Of a stretch of 64,000 nt of DNA, positions 25,962 to 36,550 are shown in pieces. Position numbers and translations under genes: made by a program. The DNA is taken from assembly GCF_001717585.1 (NCBI RefSeq), contig NZ_CP017042.1, positions 1,704,501-1,768,500 on the forward strand. Direction: 5' to 3'. How positions within the stretch are numbered: position 1 is the first letter of the stretch; each line of letters opens with the position of its first letter. Origin of the DNA: Selenomonas sp. oral taxon 920. Lineage in GTDB: Bacteria > Bacillota > Negativicutes > Selenomonadales > Selenomonadaceae. The notes under the pieces were generated by a model, which ran no database searches, was not told the origin of the DNA, and worked only from the letters and a program-made list of their open reading frames with translations.

Positions 25962-27389
25962 CTACTGCTTTGCCTTCATATTTTTATTGGACATAACCTT
26001 GCTGCTGCGCCGCCAATCCGCCATCATCAGCGGATCAAAGAGTTCTTCAATCTCGCTTTCAGAAAACACCTGCATCTCACGAACGATCTCTTTGACCGTC
26101 TTGCCCTCCGCAACGGCACGCTGTGCAATCTCTGTCCCCTTTGGATAGTCAAGCAGCGCGGACGCAGCTGTCGCATTTGCCATCGTCTGCTCGGCGTAGG
26201 TACGGCAGCGTTCCTCATCTGCCTCGATCCCCGCGATGCAGAGTTCGGCGAACTTTTGCATGCCGCCTGTCAGCAGTCGGAATTCCTCTGTGAGGTTCTT
26301 GATGATGACCGGCTCCCACACGTTGAGATCCAGTTCACCGCCCTCGACCGCCATCGTGATCGCCATATCATTGCCGCAGATCTGATAGCAGATCTGATTG
26401 ATGAGCTCCGGCATCACCGGGTTCACCTTGCCGGGCATGATGGAGGAGCCGGGCTGGACTGCGGGGAGGCGTATCTCGGCAAAACCGCAGCGCGGACCGG
26501 ACGACATGATGCGCAGGTCTGTTGCAATCTTCCCGAGTCCGGTTGCCAGGCTCTTGAGGTAGGCTGACATACGGATGTACTCGTCGCCCTGCTGCAAACC
26601 GTCGAAGAGATTTGCTTTCTGTCGGACTTGGATTTCCGTGATCTCCTCCAGCGAGACGAACACCTTCTCCATATAGCCCTCGAATGTTCCAAATCCGGTG
26701 CCGGAGGCCGTCGCCCCGAGCGGCAGCTCAAGCGGCTGTGCGAGCATCTCGTCGAGAAGCGCCAGATGGCGCGCAGCAAATGCGTGGTATCCGCCAAATT
26801 CCTGTCCGAGCGTAATCGGAACAGCATCCTGCAGGCACGTCCGCGAGGCCTTAACGACGTTCTTGAACTCCTCGGATTTCTTCTGCAGCGTTTCGGTCAG
26901 GAGAGCGAGAGACGGACGGAGTTTTTTTGCGTAACGATGGCAGGTAATGCCGATCGCCGTTGGGATGACATCGTTTGTCGATTGTCCGCAGTTGACATGC
27001 GTATTCGGATGCACCGCATCATATCCCTTGTGTCCGGTCAACAGTTCATTCGCCCGTTTTGCAATAACCTCGTTGACGTTCATGTTCGTCGAGGTCGAGC
27101 CGCCGCCTTGAAAGACGTCGATAGGAAACATCCCTGCGTGCTTTCCCGCGATGATCTCATCCGCCGCCTTGCAAACGGCATCTGCAACATGCGAATCAAG
27201 CTTCCCAATCCGCGCATTTGCGAGAGCAGCTGCCTTTTTGATCTCTGCAATAGCTTGGACAAAATCGGGCAGATCATTGATCGTTGTCCCCGAGATGTCA
27301 AAATTATTGCGCGCGCGTTCCGACTGGATCCCGTAGTATACGTCTTCCGGGATCTCCATTTCTCCGATGCAGTCGCTTTCTTTCAGCAT
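25962..27389 (-). CDS. Aspartase/fumarase superfamily lyase, divergent paralogue
   Basis: A 475-residue tetrameric lyase. Superfamily motifs are present: G-Q-S-T-N-D near 135-140, the substrate loop G-S-S-I-M-P-G-K-V-N-P near 320, and Q-D-A-V-P-I-T-L-G-Q-E-F. The QSTND form suggests an ammonia lyase rather than a fumarase. The position usually occupied by His (or Gln in E. coli AspA) in the R-T-H-L-Q-D motif is Cys185 here, which may alter substrate choice. It lies 33 bases after the Dcu gene and has a second aspartase two genes upstream. It could be a second aspartate ammonia-lyase or act on an N-substituted aspartate; the sequence does not decide. Confidence 0.8.
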   Translation of the reverse strand: MLKESDCIGEMEIPEDVYYGIQSERARNNFDISGTTINDLPDFVQAIAEIKKAAALANARIGKLDSHVADAVCKAADEIIAGKHAGMFPIDVFQGGGSTSTNMNVNEVIAKRANELLTGHKGYDAVHPNTHVNCGQSTNDVIPTAIGITCHRYAKKLRPSLALLTETLQKKSEEFKNVVKASRTCLQDAVPITLGQEFGGYHAFAARHLALLDEMLAQPLELPLGATASGTGFGTFEGYMEKVFVSLEEITEIQVRQKANLFDGLQQGDEYIRMSAYLKSLATGLGKIATDLRIMSSGPRCGFAEIRLPAVQPGSSIMPGKVNPVMPELINQICYQICGNDMAITMAVEGGELDLNVWEPVIIKNLTEEFRLLTGGMQKFAELCIAGIEADEERCRTYAEQTMANATAASALLDYPKGTEIAQRAVAEGKTVKEIVREMQVFSESEIEELFDPLMMADWRRSSKVMSNKNMKAKQ

Positions 27390-27422
27390 ACAATACCCTC
27401 CGCAAAAGCGTCGAATATATCA

Positions 27423-28754
27423 TTACAGCCATGCGTTTGCAAGCCCAAGGCCAACGGCGACGCTGACGAAGCAGGTAATCAGACCCGGTACCATAAAGCT
27501 GTGGTTGAATACAAACTTTCCGATTCTGGTTGTACCGGTCCGATCGAACGCAATGCCCGCAAGGACAGTAGCATAGCTTGGTACAAAGAAGAGTCCGCTG
27601 ACGGCAGGGAACATACCGATCATTGCCGGGGCGGAGATGCCGAGGGAGATGCCGAGCGGCGCAAGTGCACCGAGCGTTCCCGCCTGACTGAGGATCAGTG
27701 TGGACATGAAAAACAGCACCAGTGCGAACACCCACGGATATGCGATTACCATGTCCTGTGCACCGGCTTTCAAGAAGGGCAGATTGTTTTTAACAAGCGT
27801 ATCGCCCGCCCATGTCAGACCAAATATGCAGTAGACGCCCATGAGCCCCTGTTTGAATACGGACTGCTCGATGACGGAGCGTACGTCTGTCTTTGTCGCA
27901 AGCAGGATCACGCCTGCCATGATCATCATGACCATCTCGATCGTTGCCGTCATCGAGAACGTCGTCATCTTATCACCGACGAGGTAAGTCGGACGGAGAT
28001 CGGGGAAGATGCCGAAGGCGATAACGATGACCGTTGCGAGGAGGTAAAGCCACACAGCCTTCTTTTCCTTGCCGCCGAATGTTTTTTCCTCAAAATCCGT
28101 CTTTTCGTTGATCGGAGCAGCCTCACCAGCCTCGACGCGCGCCAGATACTCAGGATCCTCAGCAAGTTCCTTGCCAACACGAGATGCATAGAGAGAGGCT
28201 GCGAGTGTTCCGATGAGCGTTGCGGGCACGCAGACGACAAGAATGTCGACCAGTGTGATGTTGGCGGGAGCCAAGAGAGCCAGGAGAGCAACCGTCGCCG
28301 CAGAGATTGGGCATGCCGTGATCGCCTGCTGCGATGCGACAACAGAGACGGAGATTGGACGCTCGGGACGAACGCCCGCCTCACGCGACACCTCAGCAAT
28401 GACCGGCAGGATGCCGTAAACGATGTTGCCCGTGCCGCACATGAACGTGAACAGCCAGCTGATAAGCGGTGCGTAGAAGCTGATCCGCTTCGGGTTGCGG
28501 CGCAGCAGGTTGATCGCCACTTGGATCAGATAGTCCATGCCGCCAGATGCTTGGAGTACGGATGCCGCAACAACGACGGTCATGATGATCATGATGACGT
28601 CGATGGCCGGCGAGCCGGGGGTACAACCGAAGCCAAAGACCAAAACAGCGAGGGCAACACCGCTCGACATACCGAGGAAGATGCCGCCGACGCGTGCACC
28701 GATCAGGAGCATTCCGAGAACAACGATAAGCTCAATCCAAAACATACTTACCAC
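27423..28754 (-). CDS. dcuA: Anaerobic C4-dicarboxylate transporter, Dcu family
   Basis: A 443-residue inner-membrane exchanger with 10-12 hydrophobic segments. E. coli members swap aspartate, fumarate or malate for succinate during anaerobic growth. Family features include an N-terminal W-I-E-L-I-V-V-L-G-M-L-L-I-G-A-R-V-G-G and, in the middle, P-L-I-S-W-L-F-T-F-M-C-G-T-G-N. Sitting between two aspartase-family genes, it probably imports aspartate and exports succinate or fumarate. DcuA and DcuB cannot be separated with certainty by eye. Confidence 0.88.
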   Translation of the reverse strand: MVSMFWIELIVVLGMLLIGARVGGIFLGMSSGVALAVLVFGFGCTPGSPAIDVIMIIMTVVVAASVLQASGGMDYLIQVAINLLRRNPKRISFYAPLISWLFTFMCGTGNIVYGILPVIAEVSREAGVRPERPISVSVVASQQAITACPISAATVALLALLAPANITLVDILVVCVPATLIGTLAASLYASRVGKELAEDPEYLARVEAGEAAPINEKTDFEEKTFGGKEKKAVWLYLLATVIVIAFGIFPDLRPTYLVGDKMTTFSMTATIEMVMMIMAGVILLATKTDVRSVIEQSVFKQGLMGVYCIFGLTWAGDTLVKNNLPFLKAGAQDMVIAYPWVFALVLFFMSTLILSQAGTLGALAPLGISLGISAPAMIGMFPAVSGLFFVPSYATVLAGIAFDRTGTTRIGKFVFNHSFMVPGLITCFVSVAVGLGLANAWL

Positions 28755-28777
28755 CCCTTGCTATACTATACAGTTTA

Positions 28778-30163
28778 CTAAGCGATGCCCGGCCGTGTCA
28801 TCTGGCGCGGCGAGAGAATGTGATCGAGTTCCTTCTTCGAGAGAATCCCCTGATCGAGGATGATCTCGCGGATGGGCCTGCCAGTCGTGTATGCCTCACG
28901 TGCAAGTTCGGCAGACTTTTCATACCCAATATGCGGCAGCAGTGCAGTCACGATACCAACGCTGTTGTCCAGCCACTTCTGGCACTGCTCGACGTTCGGC
29001 TTCAGGTCGACGAGGAGTTTGTCGACGAAGGTATTGACCGCGCGTGTGATGTAGTTGAGCGAGTTGAACATGTTGAACGCCATGACCGGCTCCATAACGT
29101 TCAGTTCGAACTGTCCGTTCTCTACACCGAGCGTCACGGCGAGATCGCCTGCGATAACCTGATAGCACGCCTGGTCGAGCACCTCCGCGATGACGGGGTT
29201 GACCTTGCCCGGCATGATGGAGGAACCCGGCTGCCGCATCGGAAGATGCAGTTCGTTCAGGCCGCAGCGCGGTCCCGATGCCATCAGGCGGAAATCATTC
29301 GCAAGCTTGATGAGGACGAGCGCCGCATTCTTGAGCGCGGAGGAGAAGTCGGCGAATGCATCCGTGTTGTTCGTCGCATCAATGATGTTCTGTGAAGTGC
29401 GGTACTGTTCACCCGTGATCTCGGAGAGTCGTTTGGCAACCGCCTTGATGTATGCCGGCTCGGCGTTCAGTCCCGTACCGACGGCGGTGCCGCCCATGTT
29501 GATCGTGTGGATGTGGCGCAGGACGTAGCGGATGCGGCGCATGGAGCGGCGCACGGCAGAGGCGTAGGAACCCATCTCCTGTCCGAGCGTGATGGGGACA
29601 GCATCCTGCAGATGTGTGCGCCCCATCTTTAGAATTGCACGGTATGCCGTCGCCTTTTTCTCGAGTTCCGCAGCGAGGCGGTCAAGCGCGGCGAGGAAGA
29701 CCGCACCCTTCGTGGAGAGGCAGACCTTGATGCCCGTGGGGAACGAGTCGTTCGTCGACTGTGCCATGTTGGCGTGGTTGTTCGGCGAGATGATGTCATA
29801 GCGTCCCTTTGCTTCGCCGCGCAGTTCGAGCGCACGGTTGCAGAGCACCTCGTTCATGTTCATGTTGACGGATGTGCCCGCGCCGCCCTGAATCGGGTCG
29901 ACGGGGAACTGGTCGATGAGACCGCCCGCAATGATCTCATCTGCCGCCTGTACGAGCACGTCACCGATCTCACGCGGGAGACGTCCCGTATCCATGTTCG
30001 CGAGTGCAGCCGCCTTTTTCACCACAGCGAGTGCCTTGATGAAATCGGGGTCGAGCTTCTGTCCCGTGATGTAGAAGTTCTCGATGGCACGCATCGTCTG
30101 CACGCCATAGTAGACATCATCGGGGACTTCCATGTTGCCGAGGAAATCGTGTTCGGTTCTCAT
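28778..30163 (-). CDS. aspA: Aspartate ammonia-lyase
   Basis: A 461-residue lyase converting aspartate to fumarate and ammonia. It has A-Q-S-T-N-D at about 134-139, G-R-T-H-L-Q-D-A-V-P with Thr183/His184, and the flexible loop G-S-S-I-M-P-G-K-V-N-P near 315, all in the aspartase form. First gene of the four-gene operon aspA, dcu, second lyase, ureohydrolase, with 23-base spacing to dcu. Fumarate formed here can serve as electron acceptor, as in other Selenomonas-like anaerobes. An 18-base palindrome overlaps its promoter region. Confidence 0.92.
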   Translation of the reverse strand: MRTEHDFLGNMEVPDDVYYGVQTMRAIENFYITGQKLDPDFIKALAVVKKAAALANMDTGRLPREIGDVLVQAADEIIAGGLIDQFPVDPIQGGAGTSVNMNMNEVLCNRALELRGEAKGRYDIISPNNHANMAQSTNDSFPTGIKVCLSTKGAVFLAALDRLAAELEKKATAYRAILKMGRTHLQDAVPITLGQEMGSYASAVRRSMRRIRYVLRHIHTINMGGTAVGTGLNAEPAYIKAVAKRLSEITGEQYRTSQNIIDATNNTDAFADFSSALKNAALVLIKLANDFRLMASGPRCGLNELHLPMRQPGSSIMPGKVNPVIAEVLDQACYQVIAGDLAVTLGVENGQFELNVMEPVMAFNMFNSLNYITRAVNTFVDKLLVDLKPNVEQCQKWLDNSVGIVTALLPHIGYEKSAELAREAYTTGRPIREIILDQGILSKKELDHILSPRQMTRPGIA

Positions 30164-30195
30164 AACGATCTCTCCTTCTTTAAAAAATAGAACGA

Positions 30196-30228
30196 TTTAT
30201 ACTCTATGACATTTATGATATCATAAAT
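30196..30228 (-). promoter_or_regulatory. aspA operon promoter region with an 18-base palindrome
   Basis: ATTTATGATATCATAAAT (30211-30228) is a perfect palindrome. A TATAAA -10 candidate lies at 30201-30196 on the minus strand and the palindrome covers the expected -35 position, so it is probably an operator. The binding protein is unknown. Confidence 0.5.
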
Positions 30229-30330
30229 AATGAATACGGTAAAATTGAAAGAAATGAATTCGCTTATCGAAAAAAATGATAGATAGTCACTGATAAAACA
30301 TCATAAACCATGTGCATTTCACATATGAAA

Positions 30331-30368
30331 AAAGAAGACCTCCGTCTTTCATGAACGGAGGTCTTCTG
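30331..30368 (-). terminator. Terminator downstream of the SAF-domain oxidoreductase gene
   Basis: GAAGACCTCCGT (30336-30347) pairs with ACGGAGGTCTTC (30357-30368), with T6 following on the minus strand. It lies about 180 bases beyond the gene. Confidence 0.75.
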
Positions 30369-30549
30369 GATCTATCGGAATCACTGGTAAATTCAGCACC
30401 CCATCTTAGTGCATCTTTTTGCCCTCTCTGTATCGACAAATCTTCCGCATAGCCTTTGGCTATGCGTCCGTTTTATCTCCTGGACAGGCAAAATCTGCAC
30501 CGGTCTGACGGGCAGCATTTTATCAGCGATGCCTGTATTTTCGCTTTAC
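30369..30549. other. Structured non-coding stretch between aspA and the SAF oxidoreductase gene
   Basis: No open frame of note. It holds a hairpin GCATAGC-CTTT-GGCTATGC near 30448-30466 and a larger imperfect fold with ACAGGC (about 30484) against GCCTGT (about 30536) and inner A-T-rich pairs. It could be a long 3' untranslated region or a dispersed repeat. I cannot tell without comparing genomes. Confidence 0.35.
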
Positions 30550-31872
30550 TTACTTCAATGCATATCCATTGTTATACATCTTGTCCTGCTCTTTGCGTAC
30601 CTGATAGAGCTGCGTCGAGGTGTCGAGGTCGACCATGTCGAGGGTGAGGAGAGTGCCCTTCTTGACATCACACTTCATGCGTGCATTCTTGTTGACGAGG
30701 GCGTAGACAACGTAGCCCTTCTCGTACGTCTCCTGTGCAGTTGCAATCGAGCCGTAGGTAGTGTAGCCGCCAATGCCGTCGATGGTCTCGCCCGCCTTCA
30801 GGTCGCGTTTGGCAACGGTGATGCACTCACTGACGGGGCCGTCGAGGGGAATGATGGTCGGCTCGCCGTCGATGACGATCTTCGCAACGGTGAGCGGTGT
30901 CTCTAGGTTGCAGAGGTGATACGGGCGATAGAGCGTCCAGAGTGGGCCGGGACCCATGCTGTGATAGCCCATCTGATAGGCAATTTCCTCATTTTGTGTG
31001 GTGACGGTGACAAAGACGCCGGGCGCAATGCCGTTGACATACTCGACAACGCCGTGTTTACTGAGAATGCCGCCGTCCTTTTTCAGCTTAAAGATCTCGT
31101 TGAGATCAGCGCAGCGATCCTTCGGTGAGGCAGAGGGACCATGTCCGCCGATCACGTCAGGGACAAGTCCCGTTGCATTCGACATCGCGGTCATCTCGAC
31201 CATGGTCTTGGTACCGTCCTTGAACGAGGTGAGCATGCGCGGGCTCATCTTGCGGCGCGTTGCCTCCTCGAGTACGGTGTCGGGATTGCAGTCATAGTCG
31301 AGCTTGTTGTTCTTGCCCTTGCCCATGACCTTGACCTCCATGCCCATCGCGCGCGCAAAGGAGTAGAGCTCCATGACGGCGCCCGGCTCATCACCAGCCG
31401 AGCCCGTGTAGATGACGCCGTTCTTGTCGCCGAGCTTCTTCAGATAGCTGCCGATGACAACATCTGTCTCCACATCCATCATAACAACGTGCTTCTTATT
31501 GTTCATCGCGTCGATCGCGATCTTAACGCCGACCTCCGGCACGCCTGTCACGTCGATCGCGACCTCGACGAGGTTCGCCTGTGAAATAAAATCCGAGTTC
31601 TCCGTCGCGACGTATTTTCCCTGCTCCATATAGCGGTTCGCCTCTTCGAGGGTCTTTGCGACAGCGATGTCCTCGTCGCTGATACCCGCATAGTGGAAGG
31701 CGTTGATGACGTTTTCAAATTTGATATCCGAGACAATTGCGGGCATGATCCCCTTCATGAGCGCCATCTGCGTGACCATGCCGCGCCCCATCTGCCCTGC
31801 ACCGACGATGCCCGCACGGATGATCTTGCCCTCTTCCTCGCGCTTCGCGAGTTTCTTGTCCATATTCAGCAT
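30550..31872 (-). CDS. NAD(P)-dependent oxidoreductase with C-terminal SAF domain (homoserine dehydrogenase-like)
   Basis: A 440-residue protein with an N-terminal Rossmann fold (G-I-V-G-A-G-Q-M-G-R-G near residue 22) and a C-terminal SAF-like domain with the region L-K-A-G-E-T-I-D-G-I-G-G near 375. It resembles the predicted homoserine dehydrogenase-like/SAF group, whose substrates are mostly unknown. The ATG at 31872 has AAGGAG 6 bases upstream; an earlier in-frame codon at 31962 would sit inside the promoter. Monocistronic, with a good promoter at 31928-31956. The function is not assigned. Confidence 0.8.
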   Translation of the reverse strand: MLNMDKKLAKREEEGKIIRAGIVGAGQMGRGMVTQMALMKGIMPAIVSDIKFENVINAFHYAGISDEDIAVAKTLEEANRYMEQGKYVATENSDFISQANLVEVAIDVTGVPEVGVKIAIDAMNNKKHVVMMDVETDVVIGSYLKKLGDKNGVIYTGSAGDEPGAVMELYSFARAMGMEVKVMGKGKNNKLDYDCNPDTVLEEATRRKMSPRMLTSFKDGTKTMVEMTAMSNATGLVPDVIGGHGPSASPKDRCADLNEIFKLKKDGGILSKHGVVEYVNGIAPGVFVTVTTQNEEIAYQMGYHSMGPGPLWTLYRPYHLCNLETPLTVAKIVIDGEPTIIPLDGPVSECITVAKRDLKAGETIDGIGGYTTYGSIATAQETYEKGYVVYALVNKNARMKCDVKKGTLLTLDMVDLDTSTQLYQVRKEQDKMYNNGYALK

Positions 31873-31927
31873 GCGAAACTCCTTTCGCCCACCTGTCGGT
31901 GGAACAATACATCTCTGCTCTGAACTT

Positions 31928-31956
31928 AGTATAGCACCGCATTTCCATTCATACAA
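31928..31956 (-). promoter_or_regulatory. Promoter of the SAF-domain oxidoreductase gene
   Basis: On the minus strand, TTGTAT (31956-31951) and TATACT (31933-31928) are separated by 17 bases. Confidence 0.75.
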
Positions 31957-31991
31957 TATCATCTTGGCTGAATTTGCGTAAACATTACAGC

Positions 31992-32031
31992 AAAAAAGAG
32001 GTATGTTTCCATCTGTAAAGAAACATACCTC
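31992..32031 (-). terminator. Terminator after the cupin gene
   Basis: GAGGTATGTTT (31998-32008) pairs with AAACATACCTC (32021-32031), followed by T6 on the minus strand. Confidence 0.8.
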
Positions 32032-32043
32032 TTCGCAGTTGAC

Positions 32044-32511
32044 TTACTTCTGCAATCCGTCATTCTGCGCAATCACATCGAGGAAGATGAGCGGCTCATC
32101 CTTCTCGTTGCGGAGTGCATGGGATTGTCCGGCACGCGCAATGGTAATATCGCCCGCATGGACAACGGTCTCGTTGCCGTCGCCATCCGTGAAGATCCCC
32201 TCGCCCGAAATAATGATGTACGCATCCTCATTCACGCCGTGCTTGTGCAGACCGATCGACGATCCCTTTTCAAGGCGCATCCAACCGATCTCCTTGATCG
32301 CCTGTTCCGGCTTTGCCATGTCGCGCGTGAATGAGAACAATCCATGAAGTGTTCCCTTGCCGCCTGCAACATCCTGCTTGTCGAGGACGATGAGTTCATC
32401 CTTCTGGAAGCACTGCTGCACAGTGCGGTCCTGCGCTTCCTCAGCAAATGCCGTTGCACTGAGCATCAGACAGCCAAGTGCCATTGCCGATGCGATTTTC
32501 TTCATTTTCAT
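32044..32511 (-). CDS. Exported cupin-domain protein
   Basis: A 155-residue protein with a clear Sec signal peptide (M-K-M-K-K start, hydrophobic core, A-F-A cleavage near residue 23). A single cupin barrel follows: G-L-H-K-H-G-V-N-E-D-A-Y near residue 85 holds two metal-binding histidines and a Glu, and a later Q-S-H-A-L-R gives the third His. The natural substrate of such small exported cupins is generally unknown. The ATG at 32511 was chosen because it opens the signal peptide; upstream in-frame codons encode a non-signal sequence. Terminators lie on both sides, so it is a single-gene unit. Confidence 0.8.
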   Translation of the reverse strand: MKMKKIASAMALGCLMLSATAFAEEAQDRTVQQCFQKDELIVLDKQDVAGGKGTLHGLFSFTRDMAKPEQAIKEIGWMRLEKGSSIGLHKHGVNEDAYIIISGEGIFTDGDGNETVVHAGDITIARAGQSHALRNEKDEPLIFLDVIAQNDGLQK

Positions 32512-32560
32512 CACAATCCCACCCTTAAACAGAAAAGAACTATGCGGAAAGCGAAAAGGA

Positions 32561-32598
32561 TAAACTCCCTTATGAGGATTCACAAGGGAGTTCACTTT
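32561..32598 (-). terminator. Terminator after groEL
   Basis: AACTCCCTT (32563-32571) pairs with AAGGGAGTT (32584-32592), about 30 bases after the groEL stop. Confidence 0.7.
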
Positions 32599-32623
32599 TT
32601 ATTGGTTCAGTCGGGCTGATGCC

Positions 32624-34252
<1,629 letters not shown>

Positions 34253-34274
34253 TTATACTGCCTCCACTTATATA

Positions 34275-34556
34275 TTACAGGATTGCCAGAATGTCGCTCT
34301 CACGAACGATGAGGTAGTCCTTGTCATCGACCTTGATCTCAGAACCCGAGTACTTCGAGAAGACGACGCCGTCGCCGACCTTGACCTCAAGCGCGGCACG
34401 CTCGCCGTTATCGAGCAGTTTTCCTGCGCCAACGGCAACGACCTTGCCCTTCTGCGGCTTTTCTTTCGCCGTATCGGGGAGCACAATGCCGCTCGCCGTC
34501 GTGACATCGCTCTCCGCGACTTCAATGACAACACGTTCGCCCAGTGGCTTAATCAT
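34275..34556 (-). CDS. groES: Co-chaperonin GroES (10 kDa)
   Basis: A 93-residue lid protein of the GroEL ring, with the family's P-L-G-E-R-V start and the mobile loop near residues 17-32 ([10 protein letters not shown]). First gene of the groESL operon, beginning about 40 bases after the CIRCE element. Confidence 0.97.
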   Translation of the reverse strand: MIKPLGERVVIEVAESDVTTASGIVLPDTAKEKPQKGKVVAVGAGKLLDNGERAALEVKVGDGVVFSKYSGSEIKVDDKDYLIVRESDILAIL

Positions 34557-34596
34557 GGTATCTGCCTCCTAGTTTCATACAAATCTTTTTATTGTA

Positions 34597-34623
34597 TTAG
34601 CACTCTCATTTGCTGAGTGCTAA
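34597..34623. promoter_or_regulatory. CIRCE element (HrcA operator) of groESL
   Basis: TTAGCACTC (34597-34605) and GAGTGCTAA (34615-34623) with a 9-base spacer match the CIRCE consensus exactly. It begins about 6 bases after the predicted start of transcription, so HrcA would block initiation until heat shock. Confidence 0.97.
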
Positions 34624-34635
34624 CTTACGATGTAT

Positions 34636-34664
34636 ATAGTAATCGTTTTAAGTCAAAAAGTCAA
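34636..34664 (-). promoter_or_regulatory. sigma-A promoter of groESL
   Basis: On the minus strand, TTGACT (34664-34659) and TACTAT (34641-34636) are separated by 17 bases, just upstream of CIRCE. Confidence 0.8.
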
Positions 34665-34684
34665 TAGGTATTTTGTAAAAAAGT

Positions 34685-34717
34685 CAAAAAAACAACAAAG
34701 AGCCATAAAAGGCTCTC
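34685..34717 (-). terminator. Terminator after the chemoreceptor gene
   Basis: AGAGCC (34699-34704) pairs with GGCTCT (34711-34716), followed by a T-rich tract on the minus strand. The 95 bases between it and the stop show nothing else. Confidence 0.65.
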
Positions 34718-34812
34718 TGCATAACATATAAATTTTCGTGCGCATGGGCGATGCCCCTAAGTGAACTCTAGGGAAGCAACGGAAGTGTTCGCATGGGGTA
34801 CGTCCGGCAATC

Positions 34813-36537
34813 TCACTCTTTGAACGCCGCCACCAGATTTTTGAGACGTGCCGTCCCTTCCTTGAAGGTTTGGATCTTCGCAAGGATATCCTCATACTGT
34901 GCAGCCATGCCGACGACCTTCTCCGCGATGCGCGTGTTGCCCTCCGCTCCCTCGTGGGTCGCGTTGCGGATGCCCTCCATCGCCGCATTCATCTCACTGA
35001 CGGAGCCAAGCAATTCCTGTGACCGCGTCGTTGTTGCCTCTGCGGTTTTGCGGAAGAACTCTGCATCCTCTTTGTACTGCACCGCCGTTCGATCCATCAG
35101 GTCATAGTCGCCGCGAATGTTTTCATCAATGAAGGTGAGCAGCCTATGCGTACCATCGGAAAGTGCCTGCACGGAACTGGTAACCTGCCCCGTGAGGCCC
35201 TTGATCTTCTCTGCCGTTCCGTGCGACTGCTCAGCAAGTTTTCCGACCTCACCCGCGACCACAGCAAAGCCGCGTCCCTGTTCGCCCGCACGTGCAGCCT
35301 CAATGCTTGCGTTCAGAGCGAGGAGGTTCGTCTGCTCGGCAATCTCAGAGATCTCAAGCGTGAGCTGTCCGATCTGATCGACCACCTTCGCGGATTCGAT
35401 GGCTTCTGCGACCGCTGACTTCGTCGAGCCGTAGATTTGCCGCGTATTGAGACGTGACTGCTCCATCGTCGTCTGGAGATCGGCGGCACGCTGTGCGACC
35501 TCGCGCGTATATTCCTCGCTCTCATGCGCTGCGTCTGACGCCCCCTTGATCCCGTCATTCAGCTCACCGCTGAGATGCTGCACGCTCGATGTGGACGCTG
35601 CCGTTTCCTCCATGCCTGCGGACATCTCCTCGGTCACGGCAGACATGTCCTGCGTGTCATTGTTGAGCCCATGCAGCATCTGCTCGAGTTCTGCAACCAT
35701 CGCATCGGTCTGCTCCGCCTCCTCGTGCACCTGCTTCATAAAGCCCTGCATCTTGCCCAGCGCCTTGACAACTGTACCGATCTCATCCTGACGTTCCGAG
35801 AGCTCTGCAGGGATCTCGCGCGAGAGGTCTCCCGCCGCGACGGCGCTCAGATGTCCGATGGAGGCAGCGAGCGGATCGGAGATATTGTCTGCAATGCGGC
35901 GCGACACGAGCATGCCAAAGCCTACTGCAATGACGATAATGATGACAAAGCTGTAAACCGTACGCTCATAGCGCACATTGTTCGCCTCAAAGAGCTGCTT
36001 TCCCTGGAACACGTTGTCGGGCGTAAGCACCGCCATATTGCTTGAGATAACGGTAAGCGCAGCGAGATTGTCAAAGATCGCTGCGCGATCCTCTGGTGTC
36101 GTCCCCATATTGTTGACCGCGCCGACCTTGTCCGCCGCAACACTCAGATTCTTTTCCAATTCGCCGATCGTTGCCTGTGCCCGCTCGCTCGTGTCGATCT
36201 TCTTCAGTTCCTCCATATCGTGACGGAGAGCGTTCAGATTGCCGAGCACATCATCCACGAGAATCTTGCGGTTGTCCGCTGTGATATTCTCCTGCAGGAT
36301 GTACGGCACGTTGACGCTGATTTTCCGCAGACGTGTATTTGCATCGTTCAGATATTGCGTCGACATGAGGTTATGATGATACATATCGTCAAGCGACTGC
36401 TGCGCCTGATAGTTCGAGTAGATGCCGACGACGGCGACAACAAGAATTGCTGCCAAGAGGAATACGGACAGAATGAACACCTTTGTCCGCACGGCATAGT
36501 CCTTCATTGCCCCCGCAGAGATGAACGGCAGATTCAT
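34813..36537 (-). CDS. Methyl-accepting chemotaxis protein
   Basis: A 574-residue transmembrane chemoreceptor. TM1 lies at about 17-40 and a helical periplasmic sensor of about 150 residues (four-helix-bundle type) follows. TM2 lies at about 190-212, then a HAMP domain and a long cytoplasmic coiled coil with the signalling tip [19 protein letters not shown] near residue 400. It relays ligand state to CheA and the flagellar motor. The gene starts 13 bases after a sugar-binding lipoprotein gene, so the two are probably co-expressed and may sense together. Confidence 0.92.
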   Translation of the reverse strand: MNLPFISAGAMKDYAVRTKVFILSVFLLAAILVVAVVGIYSNYQAQQSLDDMYHHNLMSTQYLNDANTRLRKISVNVPYILQENITADNRKILVDDVLGNLNALRHDMEELKKIDTSERAQATIGELEKNLSVAADKVGAVNNMGTTPEDRAAIFDNLAALTVISSNMAVLTPDNVFQGKQLFEANNVRYERTVYSFVIIIVIAVGFGMLVSRRIADNISDPLAASIGHLSAVAAGDLSREIPAELSERQDEIGTVVKALGKMQGFMKQVHEEAEQTDAMVAELEQMLHGLNNDTQDMSAVTEEMSAGMEETAASTSSVQHLSGELNDGIKGASDAAHESEEYTREVAQRAADLQTTMEQSRLNTRQIYGSTKSAVAEAIESAKVVDQIGQLTLEISEIAEQTNLLALNASIEAARAGEQGRGFAVVAGEVGKLAEQSHGTAEKIKGLTGQVTSSVQALSDGTHRLLTFIDENIRGDYDLMDRTAVQYKEDAEFFRKTAEATTTRSQELLGSVSEMNAAMEGIRNATHEGAEGNTRIAEKVVGMAAQYEDILAKIQTFKEGTARLKNLVAAFKE

Positions 36538-36550
36538 GGCACTCCCCTCC

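Noticed and set aside
26628-28781. 717-codon plus-strand frame opposite aspartase and Dcu genes
   Set aside because: It spans two real genes on the other strand and their spacer, and is rich in His/Arg/Asp with no recognisable domain.
30201-30230. FNR or CRP site for the aspA palindrome
   Set aside because: TATGATATCATA has neither TTGAT-N4-ATCAA nor TGTGA-N6-TCACA; it was kept only as an operator of unknown type.
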